The translations under genes and the position numbers were made by a program. A stretch of 64,000 bases of DNA from Oscillospiraceae bacterium (GTDB taxonomy: Bacteria; Bacillota; Clostridia; Oscillospirales; Ruminococcaceae). A model generated the notes under the pieces. It saw only the letters and a program-made list of their open reading frames with translations. It had not been told where the DNA came from and ran no database searches. The stretch is from assembly GCA_031282245.1 (NCBI GenBank), contig JAITEB010000017.1, positions 186,001-250,000 on the forward strand. Reading direction: 5' to 3'. Positions within the stretch are counted from its first letter, which is position 1, and the number at the start of each line of letters is the position of its first letter. Below, piece by piece: positions 62,795 through 64,000 of this stretch.

Positions 62795-64000
62795 TTATTT
62801 TCTGGAGGGCGCTTCCTGTGGATAATGGCATTTTTTATATTTTTTGCCGCTGCCGCACCAGCAGGGATCGTTTCTGCCCAATTTGCCGCCTTTTTTGACG
62901 GTCTTGCTCTGCTGCGTTTTGGGCAGGGCAATATCGACGCGGGCGCTTTGCTGCTTTTTAATATATTCAATCCGCTTTTTGAGAACCATCGGCTCAAGAG
63001 TGAGCAGTTCTTTCACAGTGTCTTCTTTTATCGAATAAACCATTTCGTCGAACATTTCGGAACCTTCGCGGCGGTATTCGACAACAGGGTCGTGCTGGCC
63101 GTAGGAGCGCAGCCCCATGCCGTTTTTAAGCTCGTCCATCGCGTCAATGTGGTTCATCCACCTGCCGTCAACGCAGTTCAAAAGCGTGCGGCGCTCAAGA
63201 TCGCGCATATCTTTCGGGAAATACCGGACTTCGCTGGGCGGGGCAATTTCCTGAAGTTCTTTCAGAGCCGGGCCGCACTCTTTTTCTTTCAGTTCGTATA
63301 TCTGATGCGCTCTCTCTGTCAGCGCCCGGACTAAATCCTTTTTCTGGACGCGCTGCAGTTCTCTCGGCGAATACTGAAAGTCGTCCGGAGCGGTCAGCCA
63401 GCCAAGATAATAATCCCGAAGCCCGGCAAGGTTCCAGTCGTCGTGCACGGCCTCGTCATTGATATATATGCCCACCGTTTCGGAAATGTTCTCGTCAATC
63501 ATTTTGGAGATTTCCCCGCGCATGTCTTCGCCGTCGAGAACCTGGTTGCGCTCTTTATAAATAAGCTCGCGCTGGCGGTTCATCACATCGTCAAACTGGA
63601 GAACGTTTTTGCGGATGCTAAAGTTGCGGCCTTCAACCTGTTTTTGGGCGGATTCTATAATGCGGCTGAGCATTTTGCTTTCGATTGCCATATCTTCCTC
63701 GGCGTTAAAAGCGTCAAGGGCGGCGCGCAGGCGTTCGCCGTTATAAAGGCGCAGAAGATCGTCTTCCGGGGAAAGGAAGAACTGGCTTTCGCCGGGGTCT
63801 CCCTGGCGGCCGGAACGGCCGCGAAGCTGGTTGTCAATGCGGCGGGACTCGTGCCTTTCTGTGCCGAGAATAAACAGACCGCCGGCTTCGCGCACTTTGT
63901 CGGCTTCCGGGACGATTTTTTCTCTGTACTCTTTAGTAAGCTGAGTATAAATTTCTTTTGCCTTTATAATATCGCTGTGATGTTCTTCGACAGAGGCGGC
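62795..64000 (-). CDS. secA: Protein translocase ATPase SecA (5' part outside window)
   Basis: C-terminal ~400 residues of SecA, open to the right edge of the window. The end of the second ATPase fold is visible (GLFILGTERHESRRIDNQLR, GRSGRQGDPGES), then the helical wing and scaffold domains (NVLQFDDVMNRQRELIY, RWMNHIDAMDELKNGM) and the C-terminal zinc-binding SEC-C tail CWCGSGKKYKKCH, which binds SecB or ribosomes and lipids. SecA drives preproteins through SecYEG. The standard C-terminus ends PQEAPSRK. Confidence 0.97.
   Translation of the reverse strand, partial: AASVEEHHSDIIKAKEIYTQLTKEYREKIVPEADKVREAGGLFILGTERHESRRIDNQLRGRSGRQGDPGESQFFLSPEDDLLRLYNGERLRAALDAFNAEEDMAIESKMLSRIIESAQKQVEGRNFSIRKNVLQFDDVMNRQRELIYKERNQVLDGEDMRGEISKMIDENISETVGIYINDEAVHDDWNLAGLRDYYLGWLTAPDDFQYSPRELQRVQKKDLVRALTERAHQIYELKEKECGPALKELQEIAPPSEVRYFPKDMRDLERRTLLNCVDGRWMNHIDAMDELKNGMGLRSYGQHDPVVEYRREGSEMFDEMVYSIKEDTVKELLTLEPMVLKKRIEYIKKQQSARVDIALPKTQQSKTVKKGGKLGRNDPCWCGSGKKYKKCHYPQEAPSRK

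Overview
The window reads as a chromosome segment of a spore-forming, anaerobic, Gram-positive bacterium of the class Clostridia. The evidence is an SleB-type spore cortex hydrolase, RemB next to gyrB, a T-box in front of pheST, DUF1540 and DUF4364 proteins, Shine-Dalgarno sites of the AGGAGG type with many TTG or GTG starts, sodium-pump decarboxylase subunits and acetate kinase. Base composition is moderate and even. Nearly everything is housekeeping. No rRNA, tRNA, insertion sequence, prophage or CRISPR array was found.

Layout. 1-18082 is almost entirely minus strand: a secreted protein cut by the window edge, recG, a phosphoesterase, an M19 dipeptidase, the dtd-MBL-hemZ cluster, the rplI-dnaB-tilS-hpt-ftsH cluster, sleB, tpiA, pgk and a glycerophosphodiester phosphodiesterase. 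One DUF1540 gene in this stretch is on plus. 18261-20177 (trmL, radA) is on plus. 20235-23970 holds rodA, a small regulator with two tandem small membrane proteins, a cold-shock gene and metA. 24052-29461 is on plus: T-box, pheS, pheT, dapF and a toxin-antitoxin remnant. 29520-35707 is the minus-strand remB-gyrB-gyrA region, with three accessory genes between gyrB and gyrA. 35965-39946 (plus) holds a class A penicillin-binding protein and oadB-oadG. 40019-43511 (minus) holds ackA, dat and argG, divergent from carAB (43879-48147). 48251-56481 mixes DUF4364, rmuC, a cysteine-rich protein, tsaE-tsaB-nadE, a small exporter, an unrecognised protein and a TetR regulator that diverges from an MMPL transporter (56640-59063). 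mfd and the 3' part of secA (both minus) close the window.

How the genes work together. carAB and argG feed arginine and pyrimidine synthesis from divergent promoters. metA, dapF and dat serve methionine, lysine/peptidoglycan and D-amino acid supply. tpiA-pgk and ackA serve glycolysis and ATP formation from acetyl phosphate. oadB-oadG would couple a decarboxylation to Na+ export, but the catalytic subunit is not here. rodA, the penicillin-binding protein and sleB act on the wall. recG, radA, rmuC, mfd, dnaB and gyrase maintain DNA.

The most unusual items are a protein with cysteines at exactly every fourth residue joined to a SpaA/Cna-B-like domain, a mini-protein carrying the OadB sodium-site signature, a tsaE gene with no ATG/GTG/TTG start, a possible pseudoknot in the carAB leader, an antitoxin beside an internally deleted VapC toxin, two tandem small membrane proteins whose ribosome-binding sites were duplicated with them, and dispersed GC-rich palindromes.
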